DNA of 64,000 nucleotides from JBBRZF01 sp038236965 (GTDB taxonomy: Bacteria > Acidobacteriota > Terriglobia > Terriglobales > Acidobacteriaceae): assembly GCA_038236965.1 (NCBI GenBank), contig JBBRZF010000001.1, positions 11,637 through 75,636 on the forward strand, written 5' to 3'. Position 1 is the first letter of the stretch, and every line of letters starts with the position of its first letter. Below the pieces are notes generated by a model that saw only the letters and a program-made list of their open reading frames with translations, made no database searches and was not told the origin of the DNA. Positions 34,155 through 43,510 of this stretch are shown here, in pieces. A program made the position numbers and the translations under genes.

Positions 34155-35198
34155 ATGAAAGAGTTTTACATCCGCGACGCATCACAATCCGAGAACAAGA
34201 ATATCGTCAGCAGTTTTGTTGTCAGCAGCAAGCAGATCAAGGCCAAGAAGAACGGCGACCCTTATCTCGCGCTGGTCCTGATGGACCGCACCGGTCAACT
34301 CGAAGCCAAGATGTGGGACAACGTCGCCGAAGTGCTCGACGCCTTTGACCAGGACGACATCGTCAAGGTGAAGGGACTCATCAACAAGTACAACAACCGC
34401 TGGCAGCTAACCGTGCACAAGGTCCGCCGCATGGACGAATCAGAGATCGAGTACGCCGACTATCTGCCCAAGACATCGAAGGACATCGATCAGCTCTGGA
34501 GCGATCTTGGAGGGTTCGTCGCCTCCATGCAGGACGAGCACCTGCGCCTGTTGCTGCAAGCTTTCATGGCCGACCCGGAGATCGCCTCCGCTTACCGCAA
34601 CGCGCCCGCGGCCAAGACCTTGCACCACGCCTTCATCGGCGGACTGCTGGACCACGTGGTTTCGCTATGCCGCAGCGTGACGCTTATCGTCCAGAACTAT
34701 CCGCATGTGAATCGCGACCTGGTGCTGACCGGAGTCTTCCTGCACGACATCGGCAAGGTGCATGAGCTCTCCTACGCGCGCTCCTTCTCCTACACGACGG
34801 AAGGCCAACTCCTCGGACACATGATCATCGAGCTGGAGATGCTGCACAAAAAAATCGCGCTCGTCCCCGGCTTTTCCGACGAGAAGAAGATTCTCATCGA
34901 GCACATGATTATCAGCCATCATGGCCATTACGAATTCGGTTCGCCCAAGTTGCCGATGTTCCCCGAAGCACTGCTGCTGCATTACATGGATGACCTTGAT
35001 TCCAAGATGGAGAGTATGCGGGCGCAGTTCGAGCGAGAAGCCGACCAGGAATCGCCCTGGGCGGGCTACAATCCTTCGCTGGCGCGTCCGCTGCTGAACA
35101 CGCAAAAATTCCTGCAGAAAAAGGAAGAGCCGAAGCCGACGGAAGAAGCGAAACAGGCTGCCGCCGCTGCCCACGGCCCGGACTTCGACCTCGCATAA
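34155..35198 (+). CDS. YhaM-like 3'-5' exoribonuclease (OB-fold plus HD domain)
   Basis: 347 residues. An N-terminal OB-fold nucleic-acid domain (about 15-92, FVVSSKQIKAKKNGDPYLALVLMDRTG) is followed by an HD phosphohydrolase domain with H157/H158 (TLHHAF), H167, the doublet H197-D198 in LHDIGK and HH near 255 (ISHHGHYEFG). This architecture is that of YhaM/CBF1, a 3'-5' exoribonuclease of Firmicutes that also trims DNA. The C-terminal 40 residues are charged and Ala-rich. It is between two terminators, so it is a single-gene unit. Confidence 0.88.
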   Translation: MKEFYIRDASQSENKNIVSSFVVSSKQIKAKKNGDPYLALVLMDRTGQLEAKMWDNVAEVLDAFDQDDIVKVKGLINKYNNRWQLTVHKVRRMDESEIEYADYLPKTSKDIDQLWSDLGGFVASMQDEHLRLLLQAFMADPEIASAYRNAPAAKTLHHAFIGGLLDHVVSLCRSVTLIVQNYPHVNRDLVLTGVFLHDIGKVHELSYARSFSYTTEGQLLGHMIIELEMLHKKIALVPGFSDEKKILIEHMIISHHGHYEFGSPKLPMFPEALLLHYMDDLDSKMESMRAQFEREADQESPWAGYNPSLARPLLNTQKFLQKKEEPKPTEEAKQAAAAAHGPDFDLA

Positions 35199-35217
35199 GC
35201 TGTCCAGCTTCTCTGCT

Positions 35218-35245
35218 AAAGGCTCTGCGCTGTCGCAGAGCCTTT
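35218..35245 (+). terminator. Rho-independent terminator after YhaM-like gene
   Basis: Perfect 12-bp stem AAAGGCTCTGCG / CGCAGAGCCTTT with a CTGT loop and a CTCTTT tail. Confidence 0.85.
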
Positions 35246-35265
35246 CTCTTTGCTAATCTCGAATC

Positions 35266-35967
35266 ATGTTTTTCGATTTCGACGAATTCAAAGTAGTCAC
35301 CTTCGATTGCTACGGCACGCTCATCGATTGGGAGAGCGGCATACTGGCCGCCATACGACCGGCGTTGCAATCACACGGACAGCACCTGGACGACATTCCG
35401 CTTTTGCAGATGTACGGCCAGATAGAGGCGGAGACCGAGCGCCAGGACTATCGCCCCTACCGGCAGATCCTGCGAGATGTGGTGGCTGGATACGGCTTGC
35501 GCCTGGGATTCACGCCGACGAACGCGGAGATGGAATCGCTGCCGGATTCGCTGGCTTCGTGGAAGCCCTTCCCGGACACGGTTCCGGCGCTGCGCCTGCT
35601 CAAGAAAAATTACAAGCTCGGCATCATCTCCAACATCGATGACCATCTGTTCGCCGCTTCGGCAAAGCAACTGGAAATACCATTCGATTTTGTGGTGACC
35701 GCCGAAGAGGCCCGCAGCTACAAGCCCTCGCGCAACAACTTTCACATAGCGCTGTTCAAAGCCGGGATTCAACCCGAGCAGTTGCTGCACGTTGCCGAAA
35801 GCCTATACCACGATGTGGAGCCTGCGAAGTCGCTGGGAATCTCTACTGTCTGGGTCAATCGCGTCACCAAGTGCGGAGACTTCGGCGCCACGCTTCCGGC
35901 CAACGAGTTTCCCGACATGCAGGCTCCAGACCTGATATCGCTGGCCAGACTCGCTGTGGAGGACTGA
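35266..35967 (+). CDS. HAD-superfamily hydrolase, haloacid dehalogenase type II-like
   Basis: 233 residues. The nucleophile is D14 in FDCYGTLIDWESG, with the second motif GIISNIDDHL (serine/asparagine binding) near 125 and the third acidic motif in ESLYHDVEPAKSLG near 185, and K in SYKPSRNNF. DCYGTL-IDW is the opening of 2-haloacid dehalogenase type II sequences; many such genes are general phosphatases, so the substrate is not certain. It starts 21 bp after a terminator. Confidence 0.88.
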   Translation: MFFDFDEFKVVTFDCYGTLIDWESGILAAIRPALQSHGQHLDDIPLLQMYGQIEAETERQDYRPYRQILRDVVAGYGLRLGFTPTNAEMESLPDSLASWKPFPDTVPALRLLKKNYKLGIISNIDDHLFAASAKQLEIPFDFVVTAEEARSYKPSRNNFHIALFKAGIQPEQLLHVAESLYHDVEPAKSLGISTVWVNRVTKCGDFGATLPANEFPDMQAPDLISLARLAVED

Positions 35968-35970
35968 CGC

Positions 35971-36798
35971 TCAAGCGGCGTTCCGCGACTTCTCCAATTC
36001 GAGATAGGTCTCCAGGGCCGAGCCCAGTTGCTGGTCCAGGTTGTCGCTGATATTGGTCATCTCCGAGATGACGTAACTAATATCGATAGCCAGTAGATTT
36101 TCCTGGACGACCGCGTAAACCACGTGGCGCAGGATGCTGATTTCGCGCAGCAGCATGGCTGCGGTGAATCCCTGGGCATGGCGCTCGCGCCCGTGTTCCG
36201 CCCCCGCGCCATTTCCGGAGTTGTTTACATGGTTGCTGTCCCTCGCCAGCATATCGGCAAGTTCGGCAATGATGTTGGGCACGTGGTCTGAGCGTTCACG
36301 GTCGGTAAGTTGCACCGCGCCGAGGATGGGGTCCTTCGTGCAGTGCGAGAGCCACAGTTCGTAGATGCGCGACTGATTCTCGCGCACTACGTGGGCAACT
36401 CGCTTGAGCGGCGACTGATGTGCGGCTGCCGGATGGGCGAGCCGTCCGTGGATTATTTCGAGCAGTTGGGGAACGCTGGCCGGCTTCACCACGTAGTCGT
36501 CCACCTGGCTGCGGATCGCCTGCAGCGCAGTCTCGAACGCGGGAAAGCCGGTCATGATAATGGTGACCGCCTGCGGCTGAGTCCGTCGCATGGCGCTTAC
36601 AACCGTGAAGCCGTCTCCCGGTTGCCCGATGTTCAGGTCCGCGATGAGCACGTCGAAAGTCTTGGAGTTGATAGCCGCCAGAGCTTCGCGCACCGTTCCC
36701 GCCGCAGTTACTTCAAAACCGTGCATGTTCAAGATCACCGGCAGAGTCAGGCGGATGTTCAGCTCGTCATCAACAAACAGTACACGGGAGCGACTCAT
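35971..36798 (-). CDS. Response regulator with REC and RsbRD-like helical domain
   Basis: 275 residues. A receiver domain (1-120) has D10/D11, phospho-acceptor D54 in IADLNIG and K105 in VVKPAS. The rest (about 130-270) is all-helical and begins ENQSRIYELWLSH... DRERSDHVPNIIAELADML, the pattern of the RsbRD/RsbT co-antagonist N-terminal domain, which responds to stress or ligands and usually sits in front of a STAS domain. No STAS domain follows. It is one of three minus-strand signalling genes with the histidine kinase 37519-39183 at the head, so they form a system. Confidence 0.75.
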   Translation of the reverse strand: MSRSRVLFVDDELNIRLTLPVILNMHGFEVTAAGTVREALAAINSKTFDVLIADLNIGQPGDGFTVVSAMRRTQPQAVTIIMTGFPAFETALQAIRSQVDDYVVKPASVPQLLEIIHGRLAHPAAAHQSPLKRVAHVVRENQSRIYELWLSHCTKDPILGAVQLTDRERSDHVPNIIAELADMLARDSNHVNNSGNGAGAEHGRERHAQGFTAAMLLREISILRHVVYAVVQENLLAIDISYVISEMTNISDNLDQQLGSALETYLELEKSRNAA

Positions 36799-36834
36799 CG
36801 TGGGGACCTCTCAGCCGAGCACACTTACGAATTC

Positions 36835-37500
36835 CTACTGGTTCACGGGTATTTTGATGATCTTCTTCTGGATCGCGTAAGTAACCAGCTGCGCCTTGTT
36901 GTGAATATCGAGCTTACGCATCAGGTTGAACTTGTGCGCCTCTACGGTCTTCACGCTCAGGCCCAGCAGTACGGCGATCTCTTTCACCGAATTGCCTTCC
37001 GCCAACAGCTTCAGGATCTCGCGCTCGCGCGGCGTCAGCGTGGAGATGCGGGGACGCATCTTCGCATCCCGTACTCGCGAACGGAAGTCCTCAACCAGCT
37101 TTCCAAGCACTTGCGAACTTAGATATTTGCCGCCCTTGTAAACGTCACGGACAGCGGTCAGCAGTTGCGCTGCGGGCGTGTCTTTCAGCACGTAACCTGC
37201 CGCGCCCACTTCCAGGCATTGCACCAGGTAGTCTTCGTCCTCATACATCGTAAGGAACAGGACTTTAGTCTCCGGGCGATTTTTGCGAATATGCCGCGCG
37301 GCCTCAAAGGAGGAGAGCCCCGGCATCCCGATATCCATCAGCACGACGTCAGGCCGAAGTTCACGCGCCTTTTCGACGGCATCCCCGGCATCCGGTGATT
37401 CACCCACAACTTCAAAATCGCTTTCCGTTTCCAGCAGGCGACGGACACCCTGCCGGAACAGCGTATGGTCATCAACTAAAAGACATCTGATCTTTGCCAT
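36835..37500 (-). CDS. NarL/LuxR-family response regulator
   Basis: 221 residues. Receiver D56 in LMDIGMPG, K in YVLKDTPA, and a LuxR-type helix-turn-helix at about 155-210 (LTPREREILKLLAEGNSVKEIAVLLGLSVKTVEAHKFNLMRKL). It is the DNA-binding output of the two-component system with the kinase 19 bp upstream. Targets are not known; a palindromic candidate site occurs upstream of the operon. Confidence 0.95.
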   Translation of the reverse strand: MAKIRCLLVDDHTLFRQGVRRLLETESDFEVVGESPDAGDAVEKARELRPDVVLMDIGMPGLSSFEAARHIRKNRPETKVLFLTMYEDEDYLVQCLEVGAAGYVLKDTPAAQLLTAVRDVYKGGKYLSSQVLGKLVEDFRSRVRDAKMRPRISTLTPREREILKLLAEGNSVKEIAVLLGLSVKTVEAHKFNLMRKLDIHNKAQLVTYAIQKKIIKIPVNQ

Positions 37501-37518
37501 GGTTTACCACCCCTGTTC

Positions 37519-39183
37519 TTAATGAGAAGTGCCCGTGTCAGCTAACGGCGCCGGCAGTGTAGTTACCTTTGCGAGCGGCATTGCTGCCCCGCGACGAAGT
37601 TCCTGTAGATCCGTGAGTGGTGCGATAGGTACGGAGATAGCGATGCGGGTCCCCTGATTCTTTCTCGAGGTCACTCGCATGGTGCCCCCCAGCGTGCTTA
37701 CACGTTCGCGCATTCCCGCCATTCCGAACGAACGCCTTTGCGGATTGATGACCGGACTTATTCCAACCCCGTCATCTTCAATCACCAGGCGCACGACCTC
37801 GCCCTCGCGAACCATCTGCACGTTCACCGTCTTGGCCTGCGCGTGCTTGGCGACATTGTGCAAGGCTTCCTGTACCACTCGGTAGAGGGCCATCTCGATA
37901 TCTGTATTCAGCCGTCCTACCTCGTCGCCAACGCTCACCCGGGCTTTTACTCCGGTGCTCTTCGCCAGATCTTTCGCTTCCTTGCGGATGGCGGCGATCA
38001 TGCCCAGCTCCTGCAATACCAGCGGAGAGAGCTTGCCGATGATGCGACGGATCCCCTCAATGGTGCGATCGACGACCGAGAGCGTCTCCTGGATCTTCGT
38101 TCGCGCACCACGAGTGCCGACATTTTTCTCCAGCATGTCCAGGTACAGGCGGATGACCATCAGCCCCTGTCCGGTCTCGTCATGCAGTTCGCGGCTGATG
38201 CGTTTGCGCTCTTCTTCCTGCGCCCTTAGCAAATGCCCGCTCAATTCGGCGATGCGCATCTCGCGCTCGCGCAAAGCGTCGTTCATGCCCGCCCGATCAA
38301 TGGCCAGCGCCGAACGGTCGCCGATGGCCTTCAGCAGATCGCGTTCCGTCGGCAGCCACTGGTAAGGCTTTTCAAAACCGATCAGCAGCACGCCTATCAC
38401 CTGCTCCCCGGTCTTCAGCGGCACACCCCACAAGGCTTGCGCCTTCGCCGATAACGCCGGATTCAGCAACCCACTCGAACGCGAAAGGTCTGGCAGGATG
38501 CCGGGCTCACCCGACGACGCGATCTGGCCGGAAAATCCTTGGCCCATGGCAATCGCCATATCTTCGTCGATGGCGACGTCGAGGCCCACCGTAGACTTCA
38601 CGCGCAGTAATTGCGTTTCAGGATCCACCAGCAGGACCACTCCCACCGTGGCTCGGAAGGTTTCGCAGGTGATCTGCAGCACTCGGTCCAGCAGCGAGCT
38701 AAGGTTGCGTGCCGACAGCTCCGCATCCAGCACCGCAAGCAGCGCATCCTGCGCCGCCTTCTGCGTGTCGAAGTAGGCTCCGGAAACCGCTACGAAACTG
38801 GCCGAGGAAAGCATCTCCATGGCTGCCAGCGCTTCGTGCCTGCGTTCCCCGAACCCTTCCCTTATGTAGGGATCGCAAATCTCCAGGTACAATTCCAGCG
38901 ACCGCGCTACCTCGCGGGTATCCATGCGCAATTTTGAAAGCCGCGTTCCGTAGTAGTTCAGGTTTTCCGAAAAAGTACTGAAGTCGGAGTGCCCGAACAT
39001 CGCAAATCCAGTACCTAGATTCAGCCGCTCCAGCGCCGCCATCGCCCGACCCTCGAATTGGGTCTCTTCGAACATGCGTTGCCGCCAACTTTGCTTGATC
39101 TGGGTGAAATGGGGTTGCAGAACTTGGGTGATTTCCAAGATTAACGTTCGCGCGCGCTCTTTGATCGGTAGCAGGGCCGACAT
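37519..39183 (-). CDS. GAF-domain sensor histidine kinase (NarX/DegS type)
   Basis: 554 residues, no membrane helix, so cytoplasmic. Residues 1-150 are all-helical (THIL-type; DPYIREGFGERRHEALAAMEM) and similar in style to the RsbRD-like domain of the linked regulator. GAF is at about 160-298, the HisKA_3 dimer-phosphoacceptor at 315-380 with H334 in RELHDETGQGL, and HATPase at about 420-520 (EDDGVGISP, FGMAGMRERV). It phosphorylates the NarL-type regulator. It heads a three-gene minus-strand cluster whose start region is AT-rich with an inverted repeat. Confidence 0.9.
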   Translation of the reverse strand: MSALLPIKERARTLILEITQVLQPHFTQIKQSWRQRMFEETQFEGRAMAALERLNLGTGFAMFGHSDFSTFSENLNYYGTRLSKLRMDTREVARSLELYLEICDPYIREGFGERRHEALAAMEMLSSASFVAVSGAYFDTQKAAQDALLAVLDAELSARNLSSLLDRVLQITCETFRATVGVVLLVDPETQLLRVKSTVGLDVAIDEDMAIAMGQGFSGQIASSGEPGILPDLSRSSGLLNPALSAKAQALWGVPLKTGEQVIGVLLIGFEKPYQWLPTERDLLKAIGDRSALAIDRAGMNDALREREMRIAELSGHLLRAQEEERKRISRELHDETGQGLMVIRLYLDMLEKNVGTRGARTKIQETLSVVDRTIEGIRRIIGKLSPLVLQELGMIAAIRKEAKDLAKSTGVKARVSVGDEVGRLNTDIEMALYRVVQEALHNVAKHAQAKTVNVQMVREGEVVRLVIEDDGVGISPVINPQRRSFGMAGMRERVSTLGGTMRVTSRKNQGTRIAISVPIAPLTDLQELRRGAAMPLAKVTTLPAPLADTGTSH

Positions 39184-39414
39184 CGTAACTCCTTAGATGC
39201 GCGAACAATTGATGACGAAGGACTTAGCGAAGCGAGATTACCATCCGGTAATCACTTAATGTGCAATTACTAAGTATTCTACTGATTATTACCTTAGAAA
39301 TCTAGATTAACTGTAGAAAAAGTTTACTCTTTTGTAATCACATGCAGCACTAGCACTTGCCCCTAAGCCTCCCTGCTCAGGCCAAAAAAGTCGGAGTTCT
39401 TATACAATCTCGCC
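39184..39414. promoter_or_regulatory. AT-rich divergent promoter region with GATTACC dyad
   Basis: Between the kinase gene and aroC. GATTACC-ATCC-GGTAATC at 39236-39253 is a perfect 7+7 dyad, and GTAATCAC occurs again at 39335-39342. This is a candidate operator for the two-component output or for aroC. The region is much more AT-rich than its surroundings. Confidence 0.45.
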
Positions 39415-40596
39415 ATGCTTCGTTTTTCCACCGCCGGGGAGTCCCATGGAGAGGCGCTCGTCGCTTTGCTCTCGGGATTGCCTGCGGGAATACCATCAGA
39501 CCAGGAATTTATCGACCGCGAACTCTGGCGTCGCCAGCAAGGGTACGGACGCGGCGGACGCATGCGCATCGAGCGCGATCATGCTCACATTCTTTCCGGA
39601 GTTCGCAACGGACTGACCATCGGTTCTCCCATTGCCATTCTCATCAGCAACAACGATTGGAAGAATTGGCAGGAGTCGCTCCCGGTCGATGCCGGAGACC
39701 CGGCGAAGCACAAGCGCGTAGCCTCTCCGCGACCCGGACATGCCGACCTGGCCGGAGCGCTGAAGTACAACTTCCCGGAGGCGCGTTACGTTCTGGAGCG
39801 TGCCTCTGCCCGCGAATCCACGGCGCGAGTAGCCGCCGGGGCAATCGCCAAACTGTTTCTCCGCGAACTCGGAATCGAAGTCTTGAGCCACGTCCTGCAG
39901 GTAGGCGCCGCCGCGCTCGTGCAAGCCGAAGTCGGTTGGGAGTCGATTCTCGCACTCGCCGCCAAAGACGACATCCTGCTGAACTGCGTGGACGCGGAGA
40001 CCGAGCAACACATGAAGGAACAGGTGGACATCGCCTTGCGCACCGGAGACTCCGTCGGCGGCGTCTTCGAAGTGGTGGCTCACGGCGTGCCGCCCGGCCT
40101 CGGCACCTATGCGAATTGGGATGAGCGTCTCGACGGATTACTCGCAGGCGCCGTCATGTCGTTGCAAGCCGTCAAGGCCGTGGAAATCGGCGAGGGTGTC
40201 TCGGCTGCAACTAGCTTCGGCTCCAAAGTTCATGATGAAATAGGATATGAACGCGCGGAGCGTGCCGCATTCACCGGATTCACCCGCGCCGGCAATCACG
40301 CAGGCGGCATCGAAGGCGGCGTCTCCAACGGCAGCGACATCCTGGTGCGCGGATATTTGAAACCCATCTCGACCTTGCGGCGTCCGCTGGGTTCGGTCGA
40401 TTTCGAAAGCCGCGAACCAGTGAAGGCCGCCTACGAGCGTTCGGATGTTTGCGTGGTTCCAGCCGCTGGCGTCGCGGCAGAATCGATGGTCGCGCTCACT
40501 CTTGCGCGCTGCGCACTGGAAAAGTTCGGCGGCGATTCCATGCTGGAAACGCGGCGCAACTACGAAGGCTACTGCCAACAGTTGAAAAATTATTAG
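39415..40596 (+). CDS. aroC: Chorismate synthase
   Basis: 393 residues. It converts 5-enolpyruvylshikimate-3-phosphate to chorismate with reduced FMN, the last step of the shikimate pathway. The opening LRFSTAGESHGEALVALLSGLPAG (FMN region), the central GRMRIERDHAHILSGVR and GFTRAGNHAGGIEGGVSNG motifs are characteristic. The stop codon is followed directly by the def start (no gap), so it is co-translated with the def-fmt-rsmB genes. Confidence 0.97.
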   Translation: MLRFSTAGESHGEALVALLSGLPAGIPSDQEFIDRELWRRQQGYGRGGRMRIERDHAHILSGVRNGLTIGSPIAILISNNDWKNWQESLPVDAGDPAKHKRVASPRPGHADLAGALKYNFPEARYVLERASARESTARVAAGAIAKLFLRELGIEVLSHVLQVGAAALVQAEVGWESILALAAKDDILLNCVDAETEQHMKEQVDIALRTGDSVGGVFEVVAHGVPPGLGTYANWDERLDGLLAGAVMSLQAVKAVEIGEGVSAATSFGSKVHDEIGYERAERAAFTGFTRAGNHAGGIEGGVSNGSDILVRGYLKPISTLRRPLGSVDFESREPVKAAYERSDVCVVPAAGVAAESMVALTLARCALEKFGGDSMLETRRNYEGYCQQLKNY

Positions 40597-41106
40597 ATGA
40601 TTTATCCCATCGTTAAATTCGGCGACCCGGTACTCGAAAAACTCGCAGCGCCCATCACCAGCTTCGATGCCGAACTCAAGAAGTTCGTGGACGACATGTT
40701 CGACTCCATGTACGACGCGCACGGTGTTGGCCTGGCTGCGCCCCAGATCGGCTTCTCGCTCCATCTCGCCGTCATCGACGTCAGCTTCAAGGAAGACCCC
40801 GACGCCAAGCTCGTCCTTTGCAATCCGCAGGTCATTAAGATCGAAGGACGACAGTCTGGCTCCGAGGGCTGCCTCAGTCTTCCGGAGTTTCGGGAGAATG
40901 TCGTCCGCCCCAAAAAGGTCACCATTCGCGCGCAGGATGTGAAAGGCGAGTGGTATGAAAAGACCGGCGAAGAACTTCTCGCCCGCGCCTTCGTTCACGA
41001 GATCGATCACCTCAACGGCAAGCTCTACATCAGCCACATCTCGGCCCTGAAGCGCGATCTCATGAAGCGCAAGATCAAGAAGCTGCAAAAAGTCGGAGAG
41101 TGGTAG
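40597..41106 (+). CDS. def: Peptide deformylase
   Basis: 169 residues. It removes the formyl group from nascent proteins. The three family motifs are complete: GVGLAAPQIG (43-52), EGCLSLPE (90-97, metal-binding cysteine C92) and HEIDHLNG (134-141). It follows aroC with no gap and precedes fmt, the enzyme that adds the formyl group. Confidence 0.98.
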   Translation: MIYPIVKFGDPVLEKLAAPITSFDAELKKFVDDMFDSMYDAHGVGLAAPQIGFSLHLAVIDVSFKEDPDAKLVLCNPQVIKIEGRQSGSEGCLSLPEFRENVVRPKKVTIRAQDVKGEWYEKTGEELLARAFVHEIDHLNGKLYISHISALKRDLMKRKIKKLQKVGEW

Positions 41107-41175
41107 ACCCCATCTCCGCGAAATGAATTTTTCCACGCGCTATCCTGTATCAGTGGTAGAGCTGCCGCCAATTCC

Positions 41176-42114
41176 ATGCGACTCGTATTTTGCGGAACCC
41201 CACAATTCGCGGTTGCCACGCTCGACGTGCTCGTTGCCGGCGGACACCAGGTCGCGCTCGTCGTCACCCAGCCTGACCGTCCGCGCGGACGCGGCATGGA
41301 ACTCGCGCACTCTCCGGTGAAGCAATCTGCACACAAACACGAGCTCCCCACGGCGCAACCGGAACGCATCAAGAACAACGCGGAGTTCCGCGCGCAACTC
41401 GAAGCCCTCGCACCCGACGCCATCGTCGTCGTCGGCTATGGACGCATCATTCCGCGCTGGATGATCGACCTGCCGCGCCACGGCAATCTGAATGTGCACG
41501 CTTCGCTGCTGCCGAAATATCGCGGAGCCGCGCCCATCCAATGGGCCATCGCCATGGGCGAACAGCTCACCGGCGTCACCACCATGCGCATCGACGAAGG
41601 CCTCGACACGGGCGACATCCTCATGCAAGCCGAGTTGAAAATTGAAGCGGAGGACACGGCGGTCACGCTCGCGCCACGACTCGCCGCCATCGGCGCCACC
41701 CTGATGCTCGATACCTTGATGGCCTTGGACGACGGCATTATGCGGCCGCGTCCGCAAGAACACGCGCACCACTCGCTCGCACCAATCTTGAAAAAAGAAG
41801 ATGGCCTCGTAGATTTTTCGCGCCCCGCTGCCTGCATCAACCATCGTTTGCGCGGATTCCAGCCGTGGCCCGGAGCCTTCTCAACATTCCGCGGCAAGAG
41901 TGTGACCTTTCATTCGCTCGCGCCGTTGCCCAGTGGCACGGCCATTCTCGAACCCGGTGAACTCGCGCAAGCCTGCGACGCGCTCATCGTTGGTTGCGGA
42001 GAAGGGACCGCCCTCGAAGTTCGCGAATTGCAACTCGAAGGCAAACGCCGCATGACCGCGCGTGACTTCGTCAACGGATACCAACCAAAACCGGGAGAAC
42101 GCTTCGGCGCCTGA
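41176..42114 (+). CDS. fmt: Methionyl-tRNA formyltransferase
   Basis: 312 residues. It formylates initiator Met-tRNA with 10-formyltetrahydrofolate. The catalytic set is N106 and H108 in NVHASLLPKYRGAAP (106-120), plus D near 144 in DEGLDTGDI. The C-terminal OB-like domain (from about 205, PAACINHRLRGFQPWPG) is present. It follows def after 69 bp and overlaps nothing; rsmB starts 2 bp downstream. Confidence 0.97.
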   Translation: MRLVFCGTPQFAVATLDVLVAGGHQVALVVTQPDRPRGRGMELAHSPVKQSAHKHELPTAQPERIKNNAEFRAQLEALAPDAIVVVGYGRIIPRWMIDLPRHGNLNVHASLLPKYRGAAPIQWAIAMGEQLTGVTTMRIDEGLDTGDILMQAELKIEAEDTAVTLAPRLAAIGATLMLDTLMALDDGIMRPRPQEHAHHSLAPILKKEDGLVDFSRPAACINHRLRGFQPWPGAFSTFRGKSVTFHSLAPLPSGTAILEPGELAQACDALIVGCGEGTALEVRELQLEGKRRMTARDFVNGYQPKPGERFGA

Positions 42115-42116
42115 AT

Positions 42117-43451
42117 ATGCCAGTTTCCGCAGCACGCGCCGCCGCCTTCGACATTCTCATACGGGTGAATGAACTCGATTCCTACGCCTCGGAACTGCTC
42201 CACTCCGACCGCCTCAACCACCTCACCGCGGCCGACCGCGGACTCTGCACCGAGTTGGTCATGGGCGTCCTGCGCTGGCAATCTGCGCTCGACACGGCCA
42301 TCGAACCCTTCTCTTCGCAAAAAATTTCCCGACTGGATCCGGAAGTTCTCGTCGCCCTGCGCCTCGCCGTTTACCAGGTGCATCACCTCGACCGCATCCC
42401 TTCACGAGCAGCAGTGAACGAGAGTGTGGAACTGGTGAAGCGTGCGCGCAAAAAATCGGCGGTGCCCTTCGTGAACGCCGTGCTGCGCAAGTTCACGGCG
42501 ATTCCGCCCGATCCCTTTTCTGAATCCGAACCAACCATCGAACAGTTGCCCATGCGCCTCGCGCATCCGCAATGGCTGGTCTCGCGATGGGCGCTTGAAT
42601 ATGGACTCGCGGCCACCACACGCATCTGCCAGCACGATCAGCAGACGCCCTCCACGACCTTGCGACTGCATGAAGACGCTGCCGCCGTCGAAGCCGAACT
42701 GCGCGCGGCAGGCATCGACCTTGAGCCAGGAAAATTTGTTCGCGACGCTCGACTCGTCGTCAGCGGAGACGTTGTCAACACACCGGCCTTCCGCGAAAAT
42801 CGCGTCGCCATTCAGGACGAAGCCTCGCAACTGGTCGCGCTGCTCGTCGGCACCGGCACGCGTCTTCTCGATTGCTGCGCCGCTCCCGGCGGAAAAACCG
42901 CTGCGCTCGCCGAACGCAATCCCACGGCCACCATCCTCGCCGTCGAACTGCATCCCCATCGCTCGCGCACGATGGCCGAGCGACTCGCCGGACGCAACGT
43001 GGAAGTCCTTACCGCCGACGCCACCGCGCTGCCATACGGCGCGGAATTCGATCGCGTCCTCGCCGACGTTCCTTGCTCCGGCACCGGAACGCTCGCGCGC
43101 AATCCGGAAATCAAATGGAAGCTGACCGCCGCCGACCTCGCTGACCTGCAAGCGCGCCAGATCGCAATCCTCACGGCCGCCATGCGCCACGTCGCTCCCG
43201 GCGGACGAGTCGTCTACTCAACTTGTTCTTTAGAGTCGGAAGAAAATGAAGCCGTAGTCGAGCAGGCACTCGCCGCGCACACGGACTTCCGCGTGGTCAA
43301 TGCCGCCGAACGCTTACAAGAACTACGCGATTCCGGCGACCTTGTCTGGACCACGCCCGAAACGCTGGTGCACGACCGCTTCCTTCGCACGCTGCCGGGA
43401 ACGCATCCCTGCGACGGATTCTTCGCGGCCATCCTTGAACGCAATCCCTAG
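42117..43451 (+). CDS. rsmB: 16S rRNA (cytosine-967-C5) methyltransferase
   Basis: 444 residues: an N-terminal NusB-like RNA-binding domain (about 1-140, ILIRVNELDSYASELLHSDRL), then the Rossmann methyltransferase with the SAM motif LLDCCAAPGGKT near 250. Both catalytic cysteines are visible: C320 in DVPCSGTGTL and the nucleophile C370 in YSTCSLE. The aroC-def-fmt-rsmB order is a common translation-linked cluster. Confidence 0.95.
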   Translation: MPVSAARAAAFDILIRVNELDSYASELLHSDRLNHLTAADRGLCTELVMGVLRWQSALDTAIEPFSSQKISRLDPEVLVALRLAVYQVHHLDRIPSRAAVNESVELVKRARKKSAVPFVNAVLRKFTAIPPDPFSESEPTIEQLPMRLAHPQWLVSRWALEYGLAATTRICQHDQQTPSTTLRLHEDAAAVEAELRAAGIDLEPGKFVRDARLVVSGDVVNTPAFRENRVAIQDEASQLVALLVGTGTRLLDCCAAPGGKTAALAERNPTATILAVELHPHRSRTMAERLAGRNVEVLTADATALPYGAEFDRVLADVPCSGTGTLARNPEIKWKLTAADLADLQARQIAILTAAMRHVAPGGRVVYSTCSLESEENEAVVEQALAAHTDFRVVNAAERLQELRDSGDLVWTTPETLVHDRFLRTLPGTHPCDGFFAAILERNP

Positions 43452-43510
43452 CGACGTACCCTCAAGCGCCCGGGTCAGCGTAGTAGGTTTGAGAAATCCC
43501 CAGACCGCTC

